Assembly (NCBI RefSeq): GCF_000003605.2
Contig: NW_003132865.1
Location: 37,915-63,529, forward strand
Origin: Saccoglossus kowalevskii
Lineage: Eukaryota; Hemichordata; Enteropneusta; Harrimaniidae
Direction of reading: 5' to 3'
DNA length: 25,615 bases
Under the pieces are notes generated by a model. The model was given only the letters and a program-made list of their open reading frames with translations. It was not told the origin of the DNA and searched no databases. Made by a program: the position numbers and the translations under genes. How positions within the stretch are numbered: the stretch's first letter is position 1; each line of letters opens with the position of its first letter. This document shows, piece by piece, positions 1 through 12,274 of the stretch.

Positions 1-2290
1 AATCGTTTCTCAGTGGTGGAAAGGAATAAAGTGTCAAGTTTATGTTCGGACATTTGTTTCTTATATTTTTGGAGAGCGCATTGACAACTCCCAATAATCC
101 AACAAGGGACCGATCATTAGCCTTTTTGTTTGCGTCCTACAAGATTACATACTTTGTTTACAAACTTACATAAGTTGTAACTGGAAATATAAACATCGGC
201 TGCAAATCAGATGAATGATTGACAGATATTGCCCACAATGTTTTCTATTTTTGCTACAAAGTCCGGTACACCTAGACTTTGAGGCGCGTCTGTCTTTCAT
301 TCACTTTTGGTCGGTCATCGTGTCGATTGCGTGTCTACAAATCACCGTTTGTCCAAGTTGTTTAAGCACCACGATTGAGAAGCAAGGAGTCGAAAAACCA
401 GTTGAAGTGAGAACAAGAGTTTTATTTATCTTATAAATATATACAACTTCCGTGAACGTTCCGTGCATGGAAGATAGTAGGGGAAAAAAGAGGAACAGTT
501 TTAATTCAGATTTAACTTTTTTTTCAAGTCTTGTAGTTTATTTTTCCGTTCCGTTACTAGAAACCGTGGTATAACCCAACGTCGGCAAAAACAAACGAAC
601 AATTACGCATGCCAGTGCATGACGAGCACGTGAACAGTTTGTTGTTCAGATCTTGTTGTGCTTATTTGGCGAGTTAGTAGTGGGCTAACCTTAAATCTGA
701 CGAATCGTCTTGTGGGGCGAATTAACTTGCGAGGCGAGACGAATCGACCCTCCCCGGACGTGTGATCATGTGTGCCAGTGATAAGCTTTTTAAAGCGATT
801 ATTTGGTGGCACATCAACCTTTTAGTTCTCATCGTTGAGAACTAATAATCGAATAACACCCATTCTACTTATGTATTCAATTTCATTATTGATGTACTGG
901 ATGAAGTCTTCATAGGACATTTGTTGCAGGCAGCTTTCAGTTATATACATCAGCGTGATACGGATATTTCCACAGTAGGAATAATGAATGCACTTTGATC
1001 AATAATTCTGTCATGATCAGTCGGTCAGCTGGTTCTGTAAAATAACGTTCTTTGCAGAGCTACCACGTTATGCGCCTCTCTCATTGAAATAACATACATG
1101 TATGACGCAAATTGAAATAGAAAACTAAGTTGAGAGCCTCGATCATTTATTGGAGGAGAAATTCAAAACTAATGTACCGCCTCTTTTATGGGCGGAGCTT
1201 TCTTCCGGTGCGCTTCAAATTGCAGATATGCTGTATGCATTATTTGTAACAACTTCTGTAATTGTGAAAACGAAGTATGTAACTTATTGTAGTAAGTTAT
1301 CAACATCTAGCACTATTTCAGCGTCAAATCAGTGCCTGGAATTGCTGTAAAGTCAACATCATTAAAATTGAGGATTACGTGAATTTGACCTCCTTCCTAA
1401 TATTGTTTCACATAATGCACAATGTCAACAATTAAAAACATGGCCGCCATTAAATCCATCTCAATCAAGGTCCGTAATTTATTTTCCTGCTCATAATGGA
1501 GATAAATTATGGGAGCTAAACATTGAAATTGCCACCCTGACTTCAGTACCCAAATAAATAGCTGATTGAGGAAATGTGTCTCTGTTGACAGAGCTTCGAT
1601 TTACCGATAAATGGAGCATGGAGGTCCCGGTAACGCACTCGGGTATCATATTTACTTCAAAGGTAATTTAACAGTGATGATAGATTCAATGATATTGAAT
1701 TACAGTACTTTTCAATTTCATCACTGCTTTCAAGCAGTCACGGTTCGCCGAACTTGACTTGTGTTTTCTCGATAATTCTAGTCTAATATGTCGTCATGAA
1801 ACCAAGTTTCAATTCGCTAGCCGTTGCCAATAAACACCGGAAATAAAAATCGTGCATAACAGAATCACGATCAGCGTGTTCTAAACTTTTACGTTTTTAT
1901 TATTCCAGTATTTTATATGCCAAACGTTATTCCCCAGCCTCCTAAATGACGAGATAATCTTTCGATTTACGCGTTTCATAACCAGTTCTTGAACTAATAG
2001 CAGGACTGTTTTTCTGGCAAAGTGTGACACTGTGTGATCGCTAGTTTCTCACTAAAGTCAGGACACAAAAGGATAAATCAAAGTTCATAATAAATACCAT
2101 AAGCACAGTTTCTTACCTTTGAGATAGAATTTAATCTATATAAGCCTTGTGCAAAGAACGATACAGTCCCGGAATACAATATCCTCAGACGAAAACGATG
2201 CCGATTTCCTCAGCGGTTAGACTGGCGCATGCGCAATACGGTAATGCCAGTTCTCTTGCGAGATGTCATTAAAACTTGGATTTTTCCGGC
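1..2290. other. No gene recognised; AT-rich non-coding
   Basis: Only short ORFs (under 75 codons) occur here, with no recognisable protein motif, and I found no splice-bounded segment resembling the missing SLC35E3 exons on the minus strand. The one notable short signal is the perfect palindrome GCGCATGCGC at 2225..2234, which matches the NRF-1 core motif, but no gene start is visible beside it. The stretch is probably SLC35E3 intron or intergenic DNA. Confidence 0.5.
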
Positions 2291-2551
2291 AAATTTTTAC
2301 TCATAAAATGTTGAAAATCACAGAAAAACACAATGAAACTTTGGCGAATCAAAAAAATACTTGGTGTGCATATGTATGGCATTGAGAATTACATATGCAC
2401 CAACTTGGAAAAACATTGGACAGAGCATATCAAAGTTATAAGAGGTAAAAAACAGGTAAAAAAGAGGTGTAAGACGAAAGAACAGACAGACAGACGGACG
2501 GACGGGCGGAACCCAATCTATAAGCCTTCTGCAGACTTCGTCTGAGAAGGC
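2291..2551. repeat. Dispersed repeat with internal and terminal hairpins
   Basis: This looks like a short interspersed repeat. An inner hairpin at 2361..2403 has arms sharing GCATATGTA/TACATATGC. An A-rich stretch then leads into a GACAGACAGACGGACGGACG tract (around 2484..2507), then ATAAG, then a terminal hairpin at 2524..2551 with arms GCCTTCT/AGAAGGC and CAGAC/GTCTG around a TTC loop. The same order (GGAC tract, ATAAG, hairpin) recurs at 5282..5334 with a different hairpin sequence. The small ORFs on both strands here are by-products of the repeat. The family name is unknown. Confidence 0.55.
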
Positions 2552-2668
2552 CAATGATTTATATGACATTGTCGCGCCTTCATAACTTATTGTACATGTA
2601 CAGTAACAACTTTACAAAGCTTATTGCGCATAGTTTGTAACTCACTGAACAATGCGAACAAGTATCGA

Positions 2669-3583
2669 GTTACCATACAATGACTTCTCACAAAGATCAA
2701 ATGTTAACTAATGTATAATAGAAGGCATTTTCTAATAATGAACTCCAGATGGCTCTGATTATAGTAAGATGGAGTCAAAGAAAGCTTAGAAAGAACACCC
2801 GTGTGCTGAGAGTATTAGAGACACAGTAAAAATTAATTCAAAATCGAGATATTGATGGAAATGCAAATCAGAAAAATTAAATGAACGAATTTGAGTGTAA
2901 AACTAATAAGGTCTGTGCAATGTAACAGACCATCTATGTACCAAGTTCCAATGAAATGTGATCAAAACCAACAAATTATGAATTATTATGTTAATTAGGG
3001 AATTAATATGAACAGATTTTAACCCAAAACTGATCAGATTTGTACATTGTTCTTGAGCATCTATGTAATAAGTTTCATTGAAATGTGATGATTAGTAGTT
3101 GAGATATCAGTATAAAAGCAGAAAATTTACTAATCATTATGCAAATTAGGTAATTAATAAACACAGAATTTTACCCAAAACTAATCAAATCTGCGCACAA
3201 GTTCAGTGCATTTATGCACCAAGTTTCATCAAAATACAATGAGTGGTTGTTTAGATATCAGTGGAACAGTCATGGAACAGCTAAAAATGAGCTAATTATC
3301 ATGCAAATTAATTAATATGCATGGATTTCTATCAAAACCTAATCAAATCTGTGCATTGGCCCAGAGCATCTATGCACCAGGTTTGTACAAAATTAACCCA
3401 ATGCGGCTATTTGAGAATATTACTGCTCACAGTATAAACTCACAAATGTGTTTGAAAATAAACTTTGAACAGATTTAATTACCATACAATGACTTCACAC
3501 AAAGGTCAAATATTAACTAGAGTAAAAACAAAGGCATTGTCTACAATGAACTTAAGATGGCACTGGTTTCAATAAGATGAAAA
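2669..3583. repeat. Degenerate repeat array flanked by ~105-bp direct repeats
   Basis: Two direct repeats, about 2669..2775 and 3477..3583, share ACCATACAATGACTTC, then CACAAAG.TCAAAT.TTAACTA, GGCATT and AGATGGC in the same order. Between them lie about four degenerate units starting near 2899, 3026, 3177 and 3334. Each opens with AAAACTAATCA and contains a GCATCTATG..CCA.GTTTCAT core; the first three also carry a TTATG.(A/T)AATTA segment. Single unit starts also occur at about 9555..9600 and 10703..10750, so the family is dispersed. No protein is encoded. The direct terminal repeats could mean an LTR-like non-coding element or simply a nested array. Confidence 0.6.
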
Positions 3584-3768
3584 TGTATACATAATCACAC
3601 AACAATGAAAAATTCCAAAGGATTTCAAAACAACTATTACACTATGGATTTTCTGGTTAAATCCTGATACAGATTAGGTGGATTGAATTTCAAAACATTT
3701 AAATTACTTTTCTTTAACTAAAAAAAGCTTTCACAACAATTATGTTTTAACTGAAAAAATAATTACTC

Positions 3769-4194
3769 CATATCTCATTAATTATGCATGTAAATTGCAC
3801 CAATATTGAACTTGGTTATCCTTACACCTTTGTTCATAACATACATGTTTATAACTTTGAAACCGATCGGGTAAAAATTACTCAAGTTATTGCACCCACA
3901 AGCGAAAACCAATCAGTAGTCATCTCTCATTAATTATGCAAGAAAAATACACCAACATCGAACTTGGCCATTGTTGCATGTTTGTTTATACCATATATCA
4001 ATTTGTAACCGATCATGTAAAAATTGCTCAAGTTATTGCACCCACAAGCGAAAACCAATCAGTAGCCATCTCTCATTAATTATGTAAGAAAAATACACCA
4101 ACATCGAACTTGGCCATCTTTGCATGTTTTTTTATAACATACATAAATTTGAAACCAATCATGTAAAAATTACTTGAGTTATCACACCCACAAG
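3769..4194. repeat. Three-copy tandem repeat, ~146-bp unit
   Basis: Units start at 3769, 3921 and 4067 (spacings 152 and 146). Each opens with CAT.TCTCATTAATTATG and carries CACCAA.AT.GAACTTGG, then TGCATGTTT-like and CACCCACAAG segments. Copies 2 and 3 are the most alike and copy 1 the most diverged. Just downstream is a short stretch of CAACAACACCAACAACG and GCCGCCGCC triplets (about 4200..4235). There is no coding potential. Confidence 0.75.
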
Positions 4195-4781
4195 TCATGC
4201 CAATAACAACAACACCAACAACGTCGCCGCCGCCAAAATCTTCCCCTTACTATACCTTCCCCTTCGTTTACACTACACTACGGGCAAGGCAAAAATAGCT
4301 CCGTGGTCGAAGCATGGCCAGTTTCTGTTACCGTAACCATGGTATCGTACTTTTTTTAGTAACCGCGCCGTACCATGATCATTTTCTTCTAAGCATTGCA
4401 TTCATGTTTGTTTTTATTTGAAACTTCTGTCAGAATATACTTTCCATTACGAAGAAAATTAAAAGCAATAAATGCATATAAATTACATTAAATATACTGA
4501 GTAATTTTTTATAATGTGAAAAGTTTTTTTTTATGCTGAGTGATGCTTATCACTCTTCCCTGACGCCTAAATTTGAGTTATGCCTATATTCAAAAGATTG
4601 TACAGTGTAATGTTTGTTTATTTTGTTAAGTGTTGTGCCCATTTAGCGATTGCAGTATGTATGTAATAGAAACCTCACCTCCACTTGAGCTGTTGATAAT
4701 TGTAATTGATACATTCAAATACAGAAGCACAAATCACAATATCAATCCCAATTTTTGAAAGTTCCCTTTGTGCTCGTCATA
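4195..4781. other. AT-rich spacer, nothing recognised
   Basis: Apart from the short triplet-rich patch at its left edge, I see no ORF, repeat or RNA-like structure in this stretch. Confidence 0.4.
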
Positions 4782-4903
4782 TTAAAGTGGAGGGGTTGTC
4801 GCAAGCGTGTCTTTGAAACTTGAGTCCCAAGTGGCATATAAAACAGATTGTTCATTTACATCAAATTTGAACACGTGTTACGAGACGACCCCTCCAGTTT
4901 AAG
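4782..4903. repeat. ~120-bp imperfect inverted repeat (hairpin)
   Basis: The left arm, from about 4783, reads TTAAAGTGGAGGGGTTGTCG. The right arm, ending about 4902, is its reverse complement with few mismatches (CGACCCCTCCAGTTTAA). Pairing extends inward to GCGTGT against ACACGTG and then weakens. The size fits a very small foldback or MITE-like element. I see no clear target-site duplication. Confidence 0.55.
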
Positions 4904-5281
4904 ACATAGCAAAGAAAAACATAGATTACAAGTGAAAGTAAAACAAATTGAGGTGCATGTCTATGATTGCACTTGCTAAAATTGTTTAAAGTATGTTTGA
5001 GAAAAAGCAAGTCTGAGGATCGGAATGAGGCACTAAAATTACTCCTTGTAATTGCATCGTTAGTTATGGACTAAAGTGGCTAATAGATCCTTTGTACAAG
5101 TCAAGCGCCCTCTTGTGTTTAATAATATGGTGAAGGCAGTGTCCTCAAATTTGCAGTTTTAATAAATATCAGTTCAAAATAATCACTAAACCACTGCTTG
5201 TGCACATGTCCCACATAAAGTACTAGACACATGCAAAGAATGAACAGAATCGGTCGAAAGGATTCTGAAATATGACTCTGG

Positions 5282-5334
5282 ATGGACGGACGAACGAACG
5301 AAGACCGAATTATAAGTCCTCGTTTTCGGACTTC
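5282..5334. repeat. Repeat end: GGAC/GAAC tract plus hairpin
   Basis: ATGGACGGACGAACGAACGA is followed by a short spacer, then ATAAGTCC, and a hairpin at 5314..5333 with perfect AAGTCC/GGACTT arms around TCGTTTTC. The layout matches the end of the repeat at 2484..2551, although the hairpin arms differ in sequence. Confidence 0.5.
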
Positions 5335-5610
5335 ATTCGAACAGGGAATAATAAAAATAACTACATGTACAAAATTTGGAAGGGGCTCCTTCAGTCACAC
5401 TACAGAGGTCAAAGCCGAGACCCACCCGCAAGGTAGGTCAAGGTCTTGACCTTGATGGGTCAAGGAGATCCTGCTGCGAAGCTGAGATAGATGGGAGGTG
5501 ACCAAGAAGTTGGCCGCCGAGCCCTGAATCGGGGGCAGGATGGAGTCCATGAGCCCAAACCGAGGGAGGCATAAAGTGGTGACCAAAGGGACCCCCCCAT
5601 GAAGAAATGC

Positions 5611-5800
5611 GAGAGAGAGGAATGAGAACAGAGCCCGACCCAGAGGACATAATTGGTATGTCTGTCTGGGGGGTGGTGGCTGGAAGACAGGCATGACGGC
5701 CCAGGTGAGAAAGTAGTTGTGAATGCTGCTCGACCCAGAGGATGTAACTGGTACATCGGCCTGGGGGAGCAAACATGTAGACAAATAAAAATAGGCAAAG
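5611..5800. repeat. Two-copy imperfect ~95-bp tandem duplication
   Basis: CGACCCAGAGGA starts at 5636 and again at 5731, followed in both copies by TAA(T/C)TGGTA and CTGGGGG. Similarity extends about 25 bp upstream. This GC-richer block (5395..5915) lies directly downstream, in minus-strand order, of the tyrosine-recombinase fragment and may be the 3' part of the same mobile element. The overlapping minus-strand ORFs here (up to 151 codons, rich in Ser/Pro/Leu) show no recognisable domain. Confidence 0.5.
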
Positions 5801-5935
5801 GCAAAATGAATTGTGTACACGATGTAAAAAGGAAATACAATTTGCTAAAAGCTAAATGCACGCAGCAGAATGTCAGGTTTACAGCAAGAGTGATTGGTAT
5901 AGTTCGAATAATCATATAAAAGCAAGTGTACTAAA

Positions 5936-6190
5936 AGCTGACTGAAGCAACTCTTCAGGTGTTATGATGTATGTGCGATAACAGTTGCTCGACCCTCTGC
6001 CCATTGTTTGATTAAGGTTGTATGGGAGATGCACACTTGCTGCAATTGTGGCTGCCCCAATGCAAAATGAATGTCCCACAAAGAGGCGAGCTTTGAAGCC
6101 GAGCCTAGCAAGAAGAAACCGGGGTGAGTTGGTGAAATGGGCACAGTCGAGTGGTATTCTTTCAGGAAGCATGAATAGTGGTTCATGTGG
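5936..6190 (-). pseudogene. Tyrosine recombinase C-terminal fragment (mobile element)
   Basis: This lies in a 168-codon minus-strand ORF (5912..6418) whose residues 77 to 161 resemble the catalytic C-terminus of transposon-borne tyrosine (phage-integrase-like) recombinases. It has PLF, then LLARLGFKA, then GHSFCIGAATIAA, then QTMGRGSSNCYRTYI.TPEELL. Members of this class usually read GHSFRIGAAT and GRWSS. Here the catalytic Arg of H-x-x-R is Cys (residue 119, codon TGC where CGC is expected), and the usual Trp is Gly (residue 142). His116 and the likely nucleophile Tyr150 remain. The enzyme is therefore probably dead, and the N-terminal half is not recognisable. Such domains occur in Crypton-like and some DIRS-related elements. 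It belongs to a different recombinase subclass from the one at the right edge. Confidence 0.75.
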
Positions 6191-6565
6191 TGCTGCCCCC
6201 ATCTTGTGGCGAACTGAAAGGAAGAGATGTAGGAGGTATGTGTGAGGCTTGAAATTGGTACTCTGCACCACTGGAATGCACCGGCACATTACCCAAAATA
6301 AACATTGTGTGCTACCTAGTTGCGCCACCAGTCTGCGCCGTATTCTGCGCCCCTCATTCTGCGCCATCGAGAAATTCATACTGTGCCCCATTCTGGGTTC
6401 AAAATGATTGATTTTCAATCTTGTCTATCAACGCAATCGGGATGGTTTTATGTGAAATACTGTTATTACATTTGTAGGGGCATCGAAAAGTACAAAATTA
6501 TTGGAAACTAACAAATCATTCTGCTCTCATTATTTGCGTACGAACTATTTTTGTATGCAAGGACG

Positions 6566-7561
6566 CAATCTAGGTCAATTGTAACCAAGTTTAAACAATA
6601 TTTCCATTCTTGATCTACCGTACTCTACCGCGTTAGCGCCCAGGGGCCTCAACTCAAAAATTCATGATTTTTTAGGGGTGGGCACTTACCCAAGCACCCC
6701 CCTCGAAAAAGAGTGCCAAATGAAAAATTTGATTCATCAAGTGACAGAATACGTCTTTGAGGGAAAATCAAATTACGAAATTAGTTGAGTCGTCATTGAT
6801 TTTCACAATGAAGAAACAGAAATGATAAAAAAAAATATGCACATTTTATTACAATATTAATTACGTACCACCAAAATTTACGAAATTAAAATCATTTGTC
6901 TGTTGGAACACAGTCAAAATTGTCATATTATCTCCACTGACGAAGATGTTGGATCCCGTACACAAACGCTTGATGAAAATCACTTTCCGCCATGATGCAT
7001 TTGCAGATTTGACCTGCAGCAGCGTACTTTGACCTAATGGGTCAAGTTGGTTATTAACTAATCAGAATGCTGTGTTGTACTGACGCAATTCTTCAGAAAT
7101 TCTCGAAGACTTTCCAGTAATGCAATGCGAAAGTGAATTATCGATGTCGAAGTACAATCTGTTGGAATTGATTTCAGCGAATAAACGACATGGTTTTTCC
7201 AAAAAAACTAATAACTAGTCATTTTTGAGAGGTAAACTGAATATGGCATGAAATAATTACCGCATTTTACTTGTATCAACAGGTCATTGTCAAAGCGTAG
7301 TTTATGCACGGTTACTGTGTTCTACGCATTCACAACATGTTCACAGCAGTCGATATCCACGCTGTATCATATAAAAACGATTACCAAGATCCGTTACGCA
7401 AGACCAAGTATGGGCGCTAACGCGGTCGAGTACAATATTAATTTTACAGTCCTTTTTTATCGAAATTGCCCACTAGTTGAGCTGTCATTCTGCGCCATCA
7501 ATGTAATGTTGTTTTATATGATGCAATCTAGGTCTACCGTTACGTAGTTGAAACAATGTTT
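6566..7561. repeat. Segment bounded by short direct and inverted repeats
   Basis: A 23-bp sequence at 6620..6642 (GTACTCTACCGCGTTAGCGC...) recurs inverted at 7411..7433 with one mismatch. Outside this pair, a direct repeat (GCAATCTAGGTC, then AAACAAT.TTTC) occurs at about 6566..6604 and 7523..7561. TTCTGCGCCATC also occurs at 6357 and 7491. The block between has no recognisable ORF. It may be a decayed DNA transposon with a partial duplication. No terminal duplication was established. Confidence 0.4.
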
Positions 7562-7590
7562 CACTTCATTGTACTCATTCCATCGGCCAC

Positions 7591-9554
7591 TTCTTTTGTA
7601 TTTCATCATGGGATTTTATGAAGTTCCAACGCCAACAACTTGCGTGTCTTTGCACTGTCTAGTATTTTACAAAAACAGACGTGCTCACAGCTTCACGCAC
7701 ACAACTGTAATTTGCATGGCTTCATACTCATAGCCACGTGATAAATGCAACCCAACAAAACAAGCAAAATTAAAATTCTCAAGATGGTAAATATAATTGC
7801 TTTGTCAGTTATTGATGTTGGTTTGCTTGTGAAGCTACAAACAAAATTGTAGCTCCCTGGTTTGCTACAATAAACATTGTTTTGAAACATTCCTGAGGCA
7901 TCCAGACTTCAAGTCGCCGAAGCTACTACCACTTACATTCACTTCATAGCGAGAGTATTACCGGTATTTGCATTCAAAAAATGATTTCTTTATTTTTGGA
8001 ATGTACTCTAAACTTTCAAATGCTGAAGTCGAAAAAACATCGAATGTCATGTAAGTTGGTTAATTTTGCAGCGCAACCTCACTAGACCTACAAAAATAAA
8101 CAACCCAAGTTTAATTTGTGCGTAAAAGTTTCAATGACAATGCAATGTTTATTCATCATCACTATCAATTTTGATATTTGCATCACTTTTGTTTGAATCC
8201 ACGATTCTATTAGTAATCGTAATATTTGTCAGACTTTTTTCTGTACTGACTATTCTGAAAACGACAACTAATGTATATACGGGAATTAGTCTTGATGATG
8301 ACTAAAATCATACTAATTTCAAACATTAGTGTTTGTTAGTTGGGCAAATCAGTGTTCAAAAGTTGTTGTTCCGAAATTTACGAACTGTCACCCAGGACCG
8401 GAAATGGCTGCGCCGACTTGTTTTGTGTCAGCAGGTCAGTAGAAGACAAAGGATTTTTTCGTTAGCGTGGGGAAAAACAGAAGTGCTAATCCGAAAATTC
8501 ATTGTCTTTTTTCTTGTTTGTGATTGGTCCTGGCAACGTTTGGGGATCGTGATGTAGTCGTCGTTGGAAATATGTTTTGCCTGTTTTCGATAAAATATAA
8601 CATCTGCTGATCAAATTATCGTAATTTTTACTTGTATCATGCTATTTAAAAGAACGTTGGAGTGTTTTAGTTTCACATATATCTTCAAAAAAAATGCAAA
8701 TGGTTGAATGCATGCCTAAGAAGGACGAAATTACCATATTTTTTTTGTTTGTTGAATTGTGCTATTTTCAAAAAGTTGCCATATTTTAGTTTGGCAAATT
8801 AATTTACGAAAGTTGTTTTTCGAAACGCCTGAAAATTATTCTCTAAGTGCGTCTTTGGGGTCAAAATGATGTCATGTGCTAATCACCTCACCGATGCGTG
8901 AATTATGATTTTTGATTGGCCAAATAGCTTTCGACGAGAAAAAACGTTGTGTAATCTGCAAACACACATTTTAGCACCAGGGATTTGACGATGCTCATGC
9001 TATTGGGAAGTAAAAACGGAATTGTACCAGGGCTACCAAATCCTGAAAAAGATAAACCATACCATGACAGAATGATTGGGCGAGTGTATTTTTTTTGAGG
9101 CAGCGAGAATGAACTGAGACATTGTTTACTAAACACTACAATAAAGTCTTTTACTGTGTGGTGCTGGTGTGGTGCATGTAACGGCCATCGGCAAATTTTT
9201 TGTCTCAAAATCGGTGTTTCTTTTTCGTTTTTATGATTCAACCACTCAAATTATATCCAAGATAATAGCCTCTCAAAATATATATTGAGTACTGTTGCAG
9301 ATAGGAACATGCAACTGGTGCTTCATTGTATAAACTATCATCATATATGAACATTATTTCATTAAATATTTGTTAAACCACAGCTACTTGGAACCACACT
9401 TATCATTGCTTGCAGTTATATTTTAAATGATATGCATATGAAGCATATGTGCTAACTGTAAAATATACATGTATATAATAAATACAGCATTCCTTTTTTT
9501 TATACTTTATAACTCCAATACCTACATCACATCACATCACATTGATTTCAACTA
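7591..9554. other. No gene recognised
   Basis: This AT-rich stretch holds only short ORFs. The longest, 112 codons on the minus strand at 8903..9241, has no motif I recognise and is not bounded by convincing splice sites. A short run of CATCA repeats lies at about 9527..9541. It is probably intron 2 of SLC35E3 or its flank. Confidence 0.4.
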
Positions 9555-9654
9555 AAAACTAATCAGGTCTGCACATTATCCTAGAGCAACTAATAAAATG
9601 TCATATGTTGTACGGTGCAGACATAGGATAGACAACACAACTAGACAAACATAT

Positions 9655-10287
9655 AGCCAGGGTGGTTGCAGAAAACTGGACAACACATAGCCAGGGTGGT
9701 TGCAGAAAACTGGATAGCACATAGCCTGGGTGGTTGCAGAAAACTGGATAGCACATAGCCTGGGTGGTTGCAGAAAACTGGATAGCACATAGCCTGGGTG
9801 GTTGCAGAAAACTGGATAGCATATAGCCTGGGTGGTTGCAGAAAACTGGATAGCATATACCCGGTAGCCTGGGTGGTTGCAGAAAAATAGACAACACATA
9901 GCCTGGGTGGTTGCAGAAAACTGGATAGCATATAGCCTGGGTGGTTGCAGAAAACTGGATAGCACATAGCCTGGGTGGTTGCAGAAAACTGGATAGCACA
10001 TAGCCTGGGTGGTTGCAGAAAACTGGATAGCATATAGCCTGGGTGGTTGCAGAAAACTGGATAGCACATAGCCTGGGTGGTTGCAGAAAACTGGATAGCA
10101 TATAGCCTGGGTGGTTGCAGAAAACTGGATAGCACATAGCCTGGGTGGTTGCAGAAAACTGGATAGCACATAGCCTGGGTGGTTGCAGAAAACTGGATAG
10201 CATATAGCCTGGGTGGTTGCAGAAAACTGGATAGCATATAGCCTGGGTGGTTGCAGAAAACTGGATAGCACATAGCCTGGGTGGTTG
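9655..10287. repeat. 34-bp minisatellite, 18 copies plus a partial
   Basis: The unit begins AGCCTGGGTGGTTGCAG and ends GATAGCACAT or GATAGCATAT. Eighteen full copies run from 9655, followed by a 14-base partial copy from 10274. The first two copies read AGCCAGGG. A 7-base insertion (ACCCGGT, 9859..9865) follows copy 6, and copy 7 has AAAAATAGACAACACAT like the left edge. Because the unit has no stop in any minus-strand frame and 34 is not a multiple of 3, all three minus frames stay open for up to 278 codons. These are artefacts, not genes. The array is in SLC35E3 intron 2, about 170 bp past the exon 2 donor, so it is probably transcribed in pre-mRNA. Confidence 0.95.
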
Positions 10288-10389
10288 AAATTGTTGGTTG
10301 TATAACCAACACCAATATGGAAAACAACATATATAGTGTGACACTGTGTTGTTTCAAAACATATAAATTTTAAAACCATTTTTAATTTA

Positions 10390-11949
<1,560 letters not shown>

Positions 11950-12002
11950 TCAATTGCCAAATCGAGGCTGAGAGGATAACAAACTGTTATCGCTCTACTC
12001 TG

Positions 12003-12274
12003 CAGTATGACTGAAATAAAGATCCTAAGATATTTTATTTTATTTTATTTTATTTTATTTTATTTTATTTTAATATTTAGTTGCTGGTAGTTTGTTTAAA
12101 GTGCCAATAAGGCTTAATTCACCAACCCTTACGAGTGACTACCAGCAAATACATGTAAATTATAAATTGAAATGAAATAAAATATCATATATGAAAAACA
12201 AATATATAAATACATATTTAAAAAAAATAGAATAAAATAAAAAAGCTAGGATCTTATTTTAATCAGTCAGACTG
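12003..12274. repeat. Foldback repeat with TTTTA microsatellite
   Basis: The left end CAGTATGACTG..ATAAAGATCCTA is inverted at the right end (TAGGATCTTATTTTAATCAGTCAGACTG, ending about 12274). A second inverted pair lies inside: TTGCTGGTAGT (from 12084) against ACTACCAGCAA (about 12138..12148). The left arm includes a (TTTTA)n microsatellite at 12031..12072, matched by A-rich sequence in the right arm. It resembles a MITE or a folded LINE/SINE tail. The block TTCACCAACCCTTACGAGTG inside looks like a conserved family core. Confidence 0.6.

Noticed and set aside
5395-5915. Three overlapping minus-strand ORFs (112-151 codons)
   Set aside because: They have no recognisable domain, a GC-rich composition and an internal duplication. 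They are best explained as non-coding tail of a mobile element.
8903-9241. 112-codon minus-strand ORF as an SLC35E3 or other exon
   Set aside because: It has no transporter motifs, no convincing splice sites and no similarity I can name.
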